The translations under genes and the position numbers were made by a program. Shown here piece after piece: positions 16,474 to 24,583 of a stretch of 30,310 nucleotides of DNA. This DNA comes from DATDVH01 sp035290045. GTDB taxonomy: Bacteria > Patescibacteriota > Microgenomatia > UBA1406 > HO2-37-13b. The stretch spans positions 1-30,310 of the forward strand of contig DATDVH010000070.1 in the NCBI GenBank assembly GCA_035290045.1, in the 5' to 3' direction. The notes below the pieces were generated by a model. It made no database searches, had not been told where the DNA came from, and worked only from the letters and a program-made list of their open reading frames with translations. How positions within the stretch are numbered: the first letter of the stretch is position 1; the number at the start of each line of letters is the position of its first letter.

Positions 16474-17511
16474 CTACTTCATAAACGCAACCATAAGACC
16501 GAAAACTGCGGTGATAATCGCGACCACCCACGCACGCATCACGATCTTTGGTTCTTCCCATCCGCGTAGTTGTAACCACAGATGAAAAGGAGCAACAGGA
16601 AATAATTTTTTCTTTAAGAATTTTTTGCTTAACAATTGCAATAAAGAACTTCCAATCTCAATTACAAACACCGCCCCAATTATAGGAAGGACAAATGCTT
16701 TCCCCAAAAGCAAACCCACCACTGCAAAAGTGGCCCCAAATGAAAGGGAGCCCGAATCACCAAGAAAAATACGAGAAGGATAGATGTTAAAATACAAAAA
16801 CGCCATAAGCCCGCCGATCCAAATAGCAATAAAAAGAGAAAGCGGAGTATCAACGATTGATCGCGATATCACCCAAAAAGCAAAAAGAGCAATTACTAAT
16901 ACCCCTGTTGCAAGTCCATCAAGCCCGTCGGTGATATTCACCGCGTTTGCAAACGCTATGATGATAAGCACTGAAAAAAGTATATAAAAATATGAGATAT
17001 GATATACACCAAAAAAAGGAATATTGATAAAATCAATTTTTAAGTCAAAAAATATCCATAAAGAAATAATACTGCTTAATATAATTTCTAAAACAAGTTT
17101 ATGACGAAGACGAATACCAAAAAAATAATCTTCCCTCCAAAAAAATATTTTTTTAAGATCATCATACAAGCCTAAAAATGCAAAAGAAACAAAAGTAAAA
17201 AGCAAAATTTTGATCTCTGACTCAATTGATGAAAAATTAGAAATGATTTCTTTATTAAAAAAAACAAAAGAAACAGCAAAAAAAACAAAAAGAGCGACTA
17301 TCACTGGTATAAGAAGCATACCTCCTCCGACAGGCGTCCCTTCTTTACCACGATGAAACGAATCAAATATGGGAGTTCTTTTATTGAATGCATCAGTGGT
17401 TTTTTGCCGCCCTCTTTGCATTTTGAGCTTATATAGTACGTTGATGAATGGAATGATAAGAAGAGCAACCACAATGCATGAGAAAAAAAGCGCAAACAAA
17501 TTGATTGCCAT
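16474..17511 (-). CDS. mraY: Phospho-MurNAc-pentapeptide transferase MraY
   Basis: MraY transfers phospho-MurNAc-pentapeptide to undecaprenyl phosphate, making lipid I. The 345-aa polytopic protein has the Asp pair YDDLKK (residues 117-118), NITDGLDGLATG (192-203), and FLGDSGSLSFG with the catalytic-loop Asp252. The final cytoplasmic loop, normally with three consecutive histidines (PIHHHxE), reads APFHLWLQLRGWEEPKIVMRAW, so only the first His remains. Neighbours yvcK and dgkA upstream and murD downstream fit lipid II synthesis. It begins 3 bp after the dgkA stop. The assignment as MraY rather than another polyprenyl-phosphate transferase (WecA, TagO) is supported by GWEEPKIVMRAW and context. 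Confidence 0.93.
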   Translation of the reverse strand: MAINLFALFFSCIVVALLIIPFINVLYKLKMQRGRQKTTDAFNKRTPIFDSFHRGKEGTPVGGGMLLIPVIVALFVFFAVSFVFFNKEIISNFSSIESEIKILLFTFVSFAFLGLYDDLKKIFFWREDYFFGIRLRHKLVLEIILSSIISLWIFFDLKIDFINIPFFGVYHISYFYILFSVLIIIAFANAVNITDGLDGLATGVLVIALFAFWVISRSIVDTPLSLFIAIWIGGLMAFLYFNIYPSRIFLGDSGSLSFGATFAVVGLLLGKAFVLPIIGAVFVIEIGSSLLQLLSKKFLKKKLFPVAPFHLWLQLRGWEEPKIVMRAWVVAIITAVFGLMVAFMK

Positions 17512-17514
17512 AGT

Positions 17515-17877
17515 TCAATTAAAAATTTTTGGCAAAAAAATAATACACGTTATCAGAACCGCACCAAATGAAAAAATGAGCATTGCTCCTGCTGATAAAT
17601 CTTTAGCTATCTTGATATCAAGACGGTGTTCTTTTGAAATAGCATCGGTCGTCACCTCAATTGCGGTATTAATAGTTTCTATAGTAAATCCTACTGTAAT
17701 AAGAATAATGATGGCAAGCCATTCACTATATATAATATGAAAATAAAATCCTGCCACAATGGCACTACTTGAGAGAAACATATGTATCACATAGTTTGGT
17801 TGAGTAGAGAGAGCCCAAACAAACCCCGAAAATGCATTTTTGAAAGAAATAGTGTGGTGTTTGATGATGTGTCGCAT
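17515..17877 (-). CDS. dgkA: DgkA-family kinase (diacylglycerol or undecaprenol kinase)
   Basis: This small integral-membrane kinase (120 aa) phosphorylates a lipid alcohol. The family motif ETINTAIEVTTD and KDLSAGAMLI are present with three hydrophobic helices. In Gram-positive-type bacteria this family is undecaprenol kinase, and the position next to mraY favours recycling or making undecaprenyl phosphate. The frame extends to a TTG at 17907 that would overlap yvcK. ATG 17877 gives the normal length and lies 6 nt after an extended -10 box, so it is chosen. Confidence 0.9.
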   Translation of the reverse strand: MRHIIKHHTISFKNAFSGFVWALSTQPNYVIHMFLSSSAIVAGFYFHIIYSEWLAIIILITVGFTIETINTAIEVTTDAISKEHRLDIKIAKDLSAGAMLIFSFGAVLITCIIFLPKIFN

Positions 17878-17883
17878 ATATTT

Positions 17884-17892
17884 ATTATAGCA
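17884..17892 (-). promoter_or_regulatory. Extended -10 promoter of dgkA-mraY, predicted leaderless
   Basis: TGCTATAAT lies on the minus strand. TATAAT (17889-17884) ends 6 nt before the ATG at 17877, and the TGn extension may compensate for the lack of a -35 box. Confidence 0.55.
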
Positions 17893-17903
17893 GTTAGGAA
17901 AAA

Positions 17904-18878
17904 TCAACGCGTAATAATATTTTGAATTGCTTCAGCAAGTTTTTCTGAATCATGACGCACCAAACTTCTCACAGCATAATCATTTTTTAACTGTTTATGT
18001 AGAGCATTTGATATGAGAGATGCGTAGTGGAAGCTATATCTATTTTTCATTTTTTGGAGATCGTCCTGCACTTGTCTTTCATCAGATTTCATATAATAAT
18101 TCATCATGTCATCTGATATTTTTTGCTCGTTCATAAGTACTATATCCACTTTTTTTTTCATATATTTTTCAATGTCTTCTATATGATCTGATGCAGTATA
18201 ATGAGTAGTTTGCCCTTTTTTAGTCATCAAATTCATAATAAGTATAACTCGCGCCGAAGATTGAATAATCGCTTCTGAGACGCCATCAACAAGTAAATTA
18301 GCAATAAGACTGGTATACAGGTCTCCTGGACCAAGGATAATGTAATCACCATCCAAAAGAGAAGTTAATGCTTTTTTATTCGCTGTCGCGCGAGGAATAA
18401 GAAATGCATTGACGATACGATCTAATTTATGGGTGGCAGTGTCAATAGCTGATTCTTTTTCAATAGTTTCTCCATCTTCGTATTGAACAGATAAATGCAC
18501 ATTGTCATGGGTTACTGGAATAACCTGTCCTTTTGTTTTTAAGATAAACGAGGCAGTATCAATCACTTTTTGATAATCTGGAATGATTTTTTCAAGGGCA
18601 CTAATAAAAATATTGCCAAAATTGTGTCCTTGAAGATCTCCGTTTTCAAAACGGTATAAAAATAATTGCCGCCACAAATCAGACGCTTCCGAAAGCGCCA
18701 CCAAGCATTGTCTCACATCACCCGGAGGCAATACACCTAATTGATCACGAAGACGACCTGTTGATCCCCCGCTATCCATCATAGAGACAATCACCGAAAG
18801 TTCTACATCATATTTTTTTAGACCTGATAATAGCATATACATTCCAGTACCACCACCAATCGTTACAATTTTTTTCAT
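17904..18878 (-). CDS. yvcK: YvcK-family UDP-sugar-binding regulator (CofD-like fold)
   Basis: YvcK proteins have the CofD-like fold, bind UDP-sugars such as UDP-GlcNAc, and in Bacillus and related organisms adjust carbon flow into cell wall and cell shape; enzyme activity is unproven. The 324-aa product begins KIVTIGGGTGMYMLLSGLK, has VSMMDSGGSTGRLRDQLGVLPPGDVRQ, HNFGNIF and the YIILGPGDLYTSLIANLLVDG segment, all diagnostic. It overlaps the nucleotidyltransferase stop by an ATGA junction, so the two are translationally coupled. A UDP-GlcNAc-type synthase directly followed by a UDP-GlcNAc sensor suggests coordinated control of precursor supply. Confidence 0.93.
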   Translation of the reverse strand: MKKIVTIGGGTGMYMLLSGLKKYDVELSVIVSMMDSGGSTGRLRDQLGVLPPGDVRQCLVALSEASDLWRQLFLYRFENGDLQGHNFGNIFISALEKIIPDYQKVIDTASFILKTKGQVIPVTHDNVHLSVQYEDGETIEKESAIDTATHKLDRIVNAFLIPRATANKKALTSLLDGDYIILGPGDLYTSLIANLLVDGVSEAIIQSSARVILIMNLMTKKGQTTHYTASDHIEDIEKYMKKKVDIVLMNEQKISDDMMNYYMKSDERQVQDDLQKMKNRYSFHYASLISNALHKQLKNDYAVRSLVRHDSEKLAEAIQNIITR

Positions 18879-20071
18879 ATATCTTTCTGTATCAATGAAT
18901 GCGGCATAATAATAGTGTAAGGACTGATTTTAACCCCTGGCATAAGAGAAGTATTGATTCCTATGGTTACGCAAGAACCAACTATAGCACCCAATTTTTT
19001 ATGTCCTGTATGCACTGTAACTCCTTTTACCGGGGATGCAATCTCATCTTTATCAAATCTATAATTAGCAGATACCATGCCTGATCCGCATAAAATATCA
19101 TTTTCAAATACAGAATCTCCCACATAATTACGATGTAACCACACCCTATCACCTATATATGTCCTTGTCACCTCTGTGTATCCTCCTATGACACAATCAG
19201 ATCCGACCATACTTTCACGAATCATAGCATAGTTCCCCACCACAGTACCTGATCCAATAAAACAAGGACCGACGATTTTGCTGTATTCATGAATTTTTAC
19301 ATTATCATCAATATACGCCTCACCAGTGATAATAGCGCTTTTATCAATTGATACATTTTTTCCTCTATATTCTTTTATTTTCCTTAAAAAATGATCTTTT
19401 ACTGTCAGTACATGCCATGGATATTTTAAGTAACACCATTCATCAGAATACTCTATATAATTGGTCGGAACAAGAGATATGTAATTATTCAATGCTTTTT
19501 CGTATACCCCGTCTTTATGCGGTTCTGGTACTTTCTGCAATACATCTATGAATTCATTGATGTCCGCAAAATAGTCAACAACTAACCGTACCATATCAGA
19601 AGGACGATCTTCAGGACGTGGTTTTTCAACTAGCTTGGTCAACTTATTTTTATCAAATTGTAAATATCCTCCAGGAAAATAATCTGTCATCTTTTTTGCA
19701 GTAAGAATAAGCTTATCAGTCTTTTTCATTTTCTCAATTGAGGGAAAAAGCGATGTTTCATTAAAAATATCACAATTATTCACCACAAGCGATTCCCCAT
19801 GAATGAAATCAGTACAGGATAAAAGCGCCGAAGCCTGACCTTCACCTTTTTGAATGATTAAAATAGTGTTGGAATATTTTTCAGTAATGTGTTCAACATA
19901 CTTACAATTACGTTCATGAGCGACAACAAATATATGCTTTGCAAAAGGAAGGAATTTTATTATTTGATGTTCAAGAAGCGGTTTTCCTAAAAAATAATAG
20001 AGGTTTTTATCATCTAATGGAAAAAAACGTGTACTTTTCCCGCCTGCAAGAATAATGATATTTTTAAACAT
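18875..20071 (-). CDS. Sugar-1-phosphate nucleotidyltransferase with beta-helix tail (GlmU-like)
   Basis: This 398-aa two-domain protein has an N-terminal nucleotidyltransferase (IIILAGGKSTRFFPL, VNNCDIF metal-binding Asp, VEKPRPED) and a C-terminal left-handed beta helix of hexapeptide repeats (about residue 240 to the end, e.g. IGGYTEVTRTYIGDRVWL). This is the layout of GlmU and of archaeal-type bifunctional sugar nucleotidyltransferases. Sitting between murA and yvcK, it most likely makes UDP-GlcNAc, the MurA substrate, perhaps also acetylating GlcN-1-P. The G-loop differs from the GGxGTR consensus (Ser for Gly), so another sugar is possible. A TATAAT 10 nt upstream may give separate expression. 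Confidence 0.78.
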   Translation of the reverse strand: MFKNIIILAGGKSTRFFPLDDKNLYYFLGKPLLEHQIIKFLPFAKHIFVVAHERNCKYVEHITEKYSNTILIIQKGEGQASALLSCTDFIHGESLVVNNCDIFNETSLFPSIEKMKKTDKLILTAKKMTDYFPGGYLQFDKNKLTKLVEKPRPEDRPSDMVRLVVDYFADINEFIDVLQKVPEPHKDGVYEKALNNYISLVPTNYIEYSDEWCYLKYPWHVLTVKDHFLRKIKEYRGKNVSIDKSAIITGEAYIDDNVKIHEYSKIVGPCFIGSGTVVGNYAMIRESMVGSDCVIGGYTEVTRTYIGDRVWLHRNYVGDSVFENDILCGSGMVSANYRFDKDEIASPVKGVTVHTGHKKLGAIVGSCVTIGINTSLMPGVKISPYTIIMPHSLIQKDI

Positions 20072-20081
20072 GTGTCATAAT

Positions 20082-20087
20082 ATTATA
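20082..20087 (-). promoter_or_regulatory. Possible -10 box of the GlmU-like gene
   Basis: A perfect TATAAT overlaps the murA stop codon and ends 10 nt before the ATG at 20071. No good -35 was found, so this may be internal to the operon. Confidence 0.4.
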
Positions 20088-21414
20088 CCTTTTTTATAAG
20101 AGCACCGACTGATTGTAATTTTTTGTCAATGGATTCATACCCACGATCAATGACTGAAGCTCCCCGAATGATTGATTCTCCCTCAGCAATAGATGCCGCA
20201 AGGAGCATACTTGCTCCTGCACGAAGATCAGATACTTGCAACACTCCATTATGCAATAAAGTCTTTCCGTGAATTCTGATGGCTTGATGTTTTTGTGCCC
20301 CATTTTTTGATATATTAAATTGATATATATCATTCGGATTATGCACGAGTGGAGAAAAATAATCAATATGAGCTCCCAATTTGCGCAGTTCTTCAACATA
20401 TGAAAATCTATTTTCAAAAACAGTCTCGTGTAGAGTTGAATCTCCTTCAGCTTGAGTCATCAAAACCGCCCACGGAGCTTGCCAATCAGTCATAAATCTT
20501 GGATGAACCCCTGTCGTCACATCCGTTGCACTCAATTGACGGTTATAATAAAATCGAAGAGCAGAACTCTCATGTTCCACTCCCCCTCCTGCTTTTTTTA
20601 ACACATCAATAAATGTCTGTATGTTGATCGCATTAATATCATGGACTATCAAAGAACCTTTCGTAGCCACAGCAAAAAGCGCGAAAGTCACTGCTTCATT
20701 ACGATCAGGACTAATGTAATACGGAGAATCTGTGCTCAACTTTTTCACTCCTTGTACAATCAATGTTTTATCCTTTTTTTGAATGTGAGCACCAGCCTGC
20801 GTCAAAAATAGAACCAAATCATCTATCTCAGGTTCAAGACATATATTCTCAATCACTGTCTCACCTTCTGCACAACAAGAAAGCATAAGCGCAAACTCTG
20901 TTCCTGTGTGAGATGATTTTTTAAATCTCAATGTTCCTCCTTGTATGCGAGTTTTTTCAAGAGATGCTCTATAGTATCCATCAGATTCACTATACGAAAC
21001 ATGTATATTCAACGCCCTCATACACTCAATATGACGATCAATAGGACGACTCCCGATACGACATCCTCCGGGATTTGGAATATTTCCTTTTCCTAATCGG
21101 TACAGCAACGGAGCAAAAAGCATGAAAGATACACGTATTTTTGAAGCATACAGAAAAGCTATCGTATCTTTTTTTATAGATGACCCATCAACCATCACTT
21201 GATTTTGAGCGGTAAAACGAGCTTTTCCGCCAAGACTATTAATAAGTGTTAATAAATCATTAATGTCGCCAATATGAGGAACATTTTGTATTGTAACAGG
21301 GGTATCAAACAATAATGAAGCGATAATCACTTTGAGCGCGCTATTTTTTGCTCCAGAAAGCCTCACTTCTCCTATGAGCGGTTTTCCGCCATGTATGATG
21401 TACGCATCTTCCAT
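20083..21414 (-). CDS. murA: UDP-GlcNAc 1-carboxyvinyltransferase MurA
   Basis: MurA makes the first committed cell wall precursor, adding enolpyruvate from PEP to UDP-GlcNAc. From the ATG at 21414 the product is 443 aa. Catalytic features are LSGAKNSALK (Lys23-Asn24), the loop GGCRIGSRPIDRH with Cys118 (the residue attacked by fosfomycin), and RAGASMLLAA near the end. A start at 21462 would put 16 hydrophobic residues of a poorly fitting sequence in front and overlap murB, so it is rejected. The gene follows the murC-murB fusion by 7 bp and leads into the nucleotidyltransferase, giving a compact MurA-MurB-MurC supply unit. Confidence 0.96.
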   Translation of the reverse strand: MEDAYIIHGGKPLIGEVRLSGAKNSALKVIIASLLFDTPVTIQNVPHIGDINDLLTLINSLGGKARFTAQNQVMVDGSSIKKDTIAFLYASKIRVSFMLFAPLLYRLGKGNIPNPGGCRIGSRPIDRHIECMRALNIHVSYSESDGYYRASLEKTRIQGGTLRFKKSSHTGTEFALMLSCCAEGETVIENICLEPEIDDLVLFLTQAGAHIQKKDKTLIVQGVKKLSTDSPYYISPDRNEAVTFALFAVATKGSLIVHDINAINIQTFIDVLKKAGGGVEHESSALRFYYNRQLSATDVTTGVHPRFMTDWQAPWAVLMTQAEGDSTLHETVFENRFSYVEELRKLGAHIDYFSPLVHNPNDIYQFNISKNGAQKHQAIRIHGKTLLHNGVLQVSDLRAGASMLLAASIAEGESIIRGASVIDRGYESIDKKLQSVGALIKKV

Positions 21415-21421
21415 AAATATA

Positions 21422-23752
21422 TTATTGAATATAAACAACTTCTTCTTCAAGCAGAACCCCATATGTATCGTGCACCTTTTGCTTTATCACAGAGACTAAT
21501 TTATGTAGATCTTCATATGTGCCATTTCCCTTATGTATGATGAAGTTAGCATGATGAGGTGAGACCGAAAAACCACCTATCGCATATCCTTTTAATCCTA
21601 ATGCACCTATCATCTTGCCAACTGATTGTCCGTTGATGTTTTTGAAAAAACAACCAGCTGTTGAAACGCCAATGGGTTGAGTTTTTTTTCTATATTCAAA
21701 CGCTGTGTTCATACGGTCCATTAGTTTTTCTTTTTCAAATTGTATAAATTTAAATGTAGCCGTCAAAACAATCTCTTTTGTTTTCTGTAAAATACTCGTA
21801 TCATACCCAAATTGAAAATAATCACGATCTACTTTCTTGACTACACCCTCTGTAGTAATGAGTTCAGCTCCAATTAATTGGTCACCTACATACGAATCAG
21901 GGTGTGTCCATTTTGAGTTCATGTAAAGAGCGCCTCCCATAGTTCCGGGAAGTCCAAGATGGTACTCCAACCCTGATAACCCTGCATCAACCGTCTCTCG
22001 TACTAATAAACTGAGTGGATACCCTGAAGATATAGTCATGCTAGTTTCTGATGAATCCTCTGTAAGAATTTTTTTCTCTCTGTAGAGATTACGCATCACT
22101 ACTCCTCTAATATTTTTCTCTGTTATGACCACGTTTGATGCTCCGCCCAAGAAAGTCAGAGGCATATGTAACGCATGACATGCTTTCACACACGTGATAA
22201 TATCTTCCCGTGTCAGGGCATCAATATAATATTCTGCAATCCCACCCATTTTAAGTGTTGAATAGGGTGCAAGCTTGATATGATGCTTTACTTTATCTTT
22301 TCCAATCATACGTTCCAGATCGGAATAATTTCGACTATTCATAATCTCAATTATATCATTTTTGAGAGTATAAATATCTCCCGCACCCATGGTACAGATA
22401 ATATCTCCTTGTCGTATATTTTTTTCAAGAAAATGTAGTAGGTCTTTTTTAGATTGATAGATAACGTTTTTTTTACCATGTGAATGTGCTTCAATCACAA
22501 TAGCTTCAGAACTTATGAGAATTTGATCTTGATTTTCACGCGCCGACGGGTAAATATCAGTTACAATAGCACAATCTGCACGAGATAAGCTTTCTGCAAA
22601 TTCTGATTTGAACACACGGGTGCGAGAATAGGTATGTGGCTGAAAAATTATCATCAGCCGATGATTTGGAAATCGAGTACGAAAAGCGTTTATAGTCGCG
22701 TCAATTTCCTCTGGATGATGTGCGTAGTCATCAAAAAGAACTATATCCCCAACATACTGTACAAGCTCAAACCGTCGTTGTGCTCCTGAAAAATGAACAA
22801 GTGACTTTTTTATTTTTTCCGAATCGCATCCTAATTCAAGTAAAAAAAGAATAGTGCCTGCAGTATTCAATGCGTTTTTTTCGCCAAAAAGCAAACTGGT
22901 AAAATCTCCAATATCCTGCCTTTTATATGAGAGTGAAATAGATTGGGAACATATGTCATTCTTTGTCCGTGTCTTCATATCGTAAATAATCAAGTCGGAC
23001 TCCGGTGAAAAACCGTACGTAGCAATTCGGTTTTTTGGGATATCATTCAAGACATCAGTCAGATTTACATCATCACAACAGGCGATAATTTTTTTGACTG
23101 ATTTCTTTTTGAAAAATTGTAAAAAGGCTTTCTTGACTGATGCAATATCTTTGTATACATCAGGATGATCAAAATCAATAGTAGTTGCAACGATATAATC
23201 TGGATTAAGAGAAAGAAATTTGGGAGTTTTATCAAGAGGAGGATTGACTCCATATTCATCAGCTTCAAGGACAAAATAATCACTTGTGTGATAATCAGCC
23301 CCCCAATATTTTCCAAATTGTGGCGCGCCAACTAAATAACTGGGTGATTGTTGTAATTGAATAAGAAGATATGATAAAAGTGAGGATGTTGTGGTTTTAC
23401 CATGAGTACCACAAATCGCGATTTTCGTCTTAAATAATGAAAAAATCTCTTCAAGCGCTTCTGGTTGCGTCATGATCGGTATGTTTCTTTTTTGTGCTTC
23501 TTGAACAATGGAATTGCTTTTTCCTCCATGAGATGCGGCATAAATAGCAGTATCAGTATCATGAGGAAGTAATTGAGGATCAAAACCAATAGACCAAGGT
23601 ATTTTATTTTTCTCAATCAGCTCGTCGGTGATAAATAAGCCCTTAACATCAACTCCTGAAACCTTTTTGCCCATTTTTTTGAGTATTAGCGCAAAATTTG
23701 CCATCGCAACCCCTTTAATACCGATGATAAATATATTATTTTTCTCATACAT
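21422..23752 (-). CDS. murC-murB: MurC-MurB fusion: UDP-MurNAc:L-alanine ligase and UDP-MurNAc dehydrogenase
   Basis: One 776-aa protein joins two steps. MurC (about 1-468) has IFIIGIKGVAM, the ATP loop CGTHGKTTTS (residues 114-123), LEADEY, DFDHPDVY and DDYAHHPEEIDA (341-352). MurB (from about 475) has the FAD-binding LGGASNVVI, LGLPGTMGGALYMN, YRKKTQP and GCFFKN, and ends with the Glu-rich VLLEEEVVY that supplies the C-terminal acid. The position normally held by the MurB proton-donor Ser (GSFFKN) is Cys701. The frame stays open upstream to 23923, but those 57 residues look like non-coding sequence. The start at 23752 fits the Rossmann start and lies 9 nt after TATAAT. MurB acts before MurC, so the fusion order is the reverse of the pathway order. 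Confidence 0.95.
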   Translation of the reverse strand: MYEKNNIFIIGIKGVAMANFALILKKMGKKVSGVDVKGLFITDELIEKNKIPWSIGFDPQLLPHDTDTAIYAASHGGKSNSIVQEAQKRNIPIMTQPEALEEIFSLFKTKIAICGTHGKTTTSSLLSYLLIQLQQSPSYLVGAPQFGKYWGADYHTSDYFVLEADEYGVNPPLDKTPKFLSLNPDYIVATTIDFDHPDVYKDIASVKKAFLQFFKKKSVKKIIACCDDVNLTDVLNDIPKNRIATYGFSPESDLIIYDMKTRTKNDICSQSISLSYKRQDIGDFTSLLFGEKNALNTAGTILFLLELGCDSEKIKKSLVHFSGAQRRFELVQYVGDIVLFDDYAHHPEEIDATINAFRTRFPNHRLMIIFQPHTYSRTRVFKSEFAESLSRADCAIVTDIYPSARENQDQILISSEAIVIEAHSHGKKNVIYQSKKDLLHFLEKNIRQGDIICTMGAGDIYTLKNDIIEIMNSRNYSDLERMIGKDKVKHHIKLAPYSTLKMGGIAEYYIDALTREDIITCVKACHALHMPLTFLGGASNVVITEKNIRGVVMRNLYREKKILTEDSSETSMTISSGYPLSLLVRETVDAGLSGLEYHLGLPGTMGGALYMNSKWTHPDSYVGDQLIGAELITTEGVVKKVDRDYFQFGYDTSILQKTKEIVLTATFKFIQFEKEKLMDRMNTAFEYRKKTQPIGVSTAGCFFKNINGQSVGKMIGALGLKGYAIGGFSVSPHHANFIIHKGNGTYEDLHKLVSVIKQKVHDTYGVLLEEEVVYIQ

Positions 23753-23761
23753 AATTATTAG

Positions 23762-23767
23762 ATTATA
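23762..23767 (-). promoter_or_regulatory. -10 box of the murC-murB operon, predicted leaderless
   Basis: TATAAT on the minus strand ends 9 nt before the ATG at 23752. No clear -35 is present. It faces the plus-strand promoter at 23791-23819 across a 73-bp divergent region. Confidence 0.5.
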
Positions 23768-23790
23768 CTCCATCTTTCGAAATAGATTCC

Positions 23791-23819
23791 TTGCAAATAA
23801 TGAACTTATAGTATATAAT
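23791..23819 (+). promoter_or_regulatory. Promoter of the methyltransferase-like gene, predicted leaderless
   Basis: TTGCAA (23791-23796), a 17-bp spacer and a perfect TATAAT (23814-23819) are followed after 6 nt by the ATG at 23826. This is the best-formed plus-strand promoter in the window and fixes the start of the gene. Confidence 0.7.
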
Positions 23820-23825
23820 AACTTC

Positions 23826-24569
23826 ATGAAAGAAAAAAGTATATATTTTGAGGATAAAACAAAAAGTCTTTTTAACAGAAGAGAATCATCTATCAAAGAG
23901 ATAACACACCATAGAGTGATCACCTCTCAAGAAGTGGCAAATGAAATGTACATAGATGAGAAAGGTCAAGTTGAGATTGAGGTAGGATTTAACGGTAATC
24001 CTTATTTCGGAACATTAAAAACAGAGATTACGAAAGATACACTTTATATCGGTATCGACACCATGGGATTTAAGTTCGAACCTATCAATTCACGGAAAGA
24101 TGTTAAAGGACTTCAAGATTTACACTTGAGCGTAGAGTTATCCCAAGAAGTAGAAAGTTTGATTAGGGGCAAAGTCATGTTTGTTTTCGGTGATGCAAAA
24201 CAATTGCCATTTCAAACAGAAGTTGCTGATAGAATCATTTTTAAAAATATTTTTAATGCTAACCCTGATGAGTTTTTTGTAACTCAAGATCAAAAAAGAA
24301 AATTGAATCTACCAACTGATGACTGGGTACCTTTGGCTGAACAATATAAATTGCGAATGGCACAGGAAGCTCTCCGTGTCTTAAAAAGCAATGGAAAAGT
24401 TATTATTTATACCTATACACCAGATTCTGAAATGGGAGATAATCCGTTTCTAAACGGTAGCTTACAAAGACAGGTCAGTCTTGTTGAAGAATATGTAATA
24501 AAAGCTAGTGTATTAAAAGCTTATCAACCACTTCCAATTGAACGAATGTATATTGTGAGAAAATCATAA
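23826..24569 (+). CDS. Methyltransferase-like protein with degenerate SAM-binding motif
   Basis: This is a 247-aa soluble protein. Its second half looks like a class I SAM-dependent methyltransferase: VFGDAKQLPFQTEVADRIIFKNIF (the usual DA-x-x-LPF and strand 4), then a long helix EALRVLKSNGKVIIYTYTP (strand 5). The first glycine-rich motif that binds SAM is not recognisable; the place holds LYIGIDTMGFKFEP. It may be a divergent enzyme or a non-catalytic relative. It stands alone on the plus strand, divergent from murC-murB and convergent with pgeF (14 bp between stops), with a strong promoter. The substrate is unknown. An upstream extension to 23628 is rejected because it would cover the murC start. 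Confidence 0.6.
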   Translation: MKEKSIYFEDKTKSLFNRRESSIKEITHHRVITSQEVANEMYIDEKGQVEIEVGFNGNPYFGTLKTEITKDTLYIGIDTMGFKFEPINSRKDVKGLQDLHLSVELSQEVESLIRGKVMFVFGDAKQLPFQTEVADRIIFKNIFNANPDEFFVTQDQKRKLNLPTDDWVPLAEQYKLRMAQEALRVLKSNGKVIIYTYTPDSEMGDNPFLNGSLQRQVSLVEEYVIKASVLKAYQPLPIERMYIVRKS

Positions 24570-24583
24570 GTTTCAAATGTACT

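Noticed and set aside
17878..17907. TTG start of dgkA overlapping the yvcK stop
   Set aside because: The ATG at 17877 gives the normal 120-aa length and is preceded by an extended -10 box; the TTG would lie upstream of that promoter.
23753..23923. In-frame 57-residue N-terminal extension of the MurC-MurB protein
   Set aside because: It would cover both divergent promoters, overlap the start of the plus-strand gene and add unrelated hydrophobic sequence before a complete Rossmann start.
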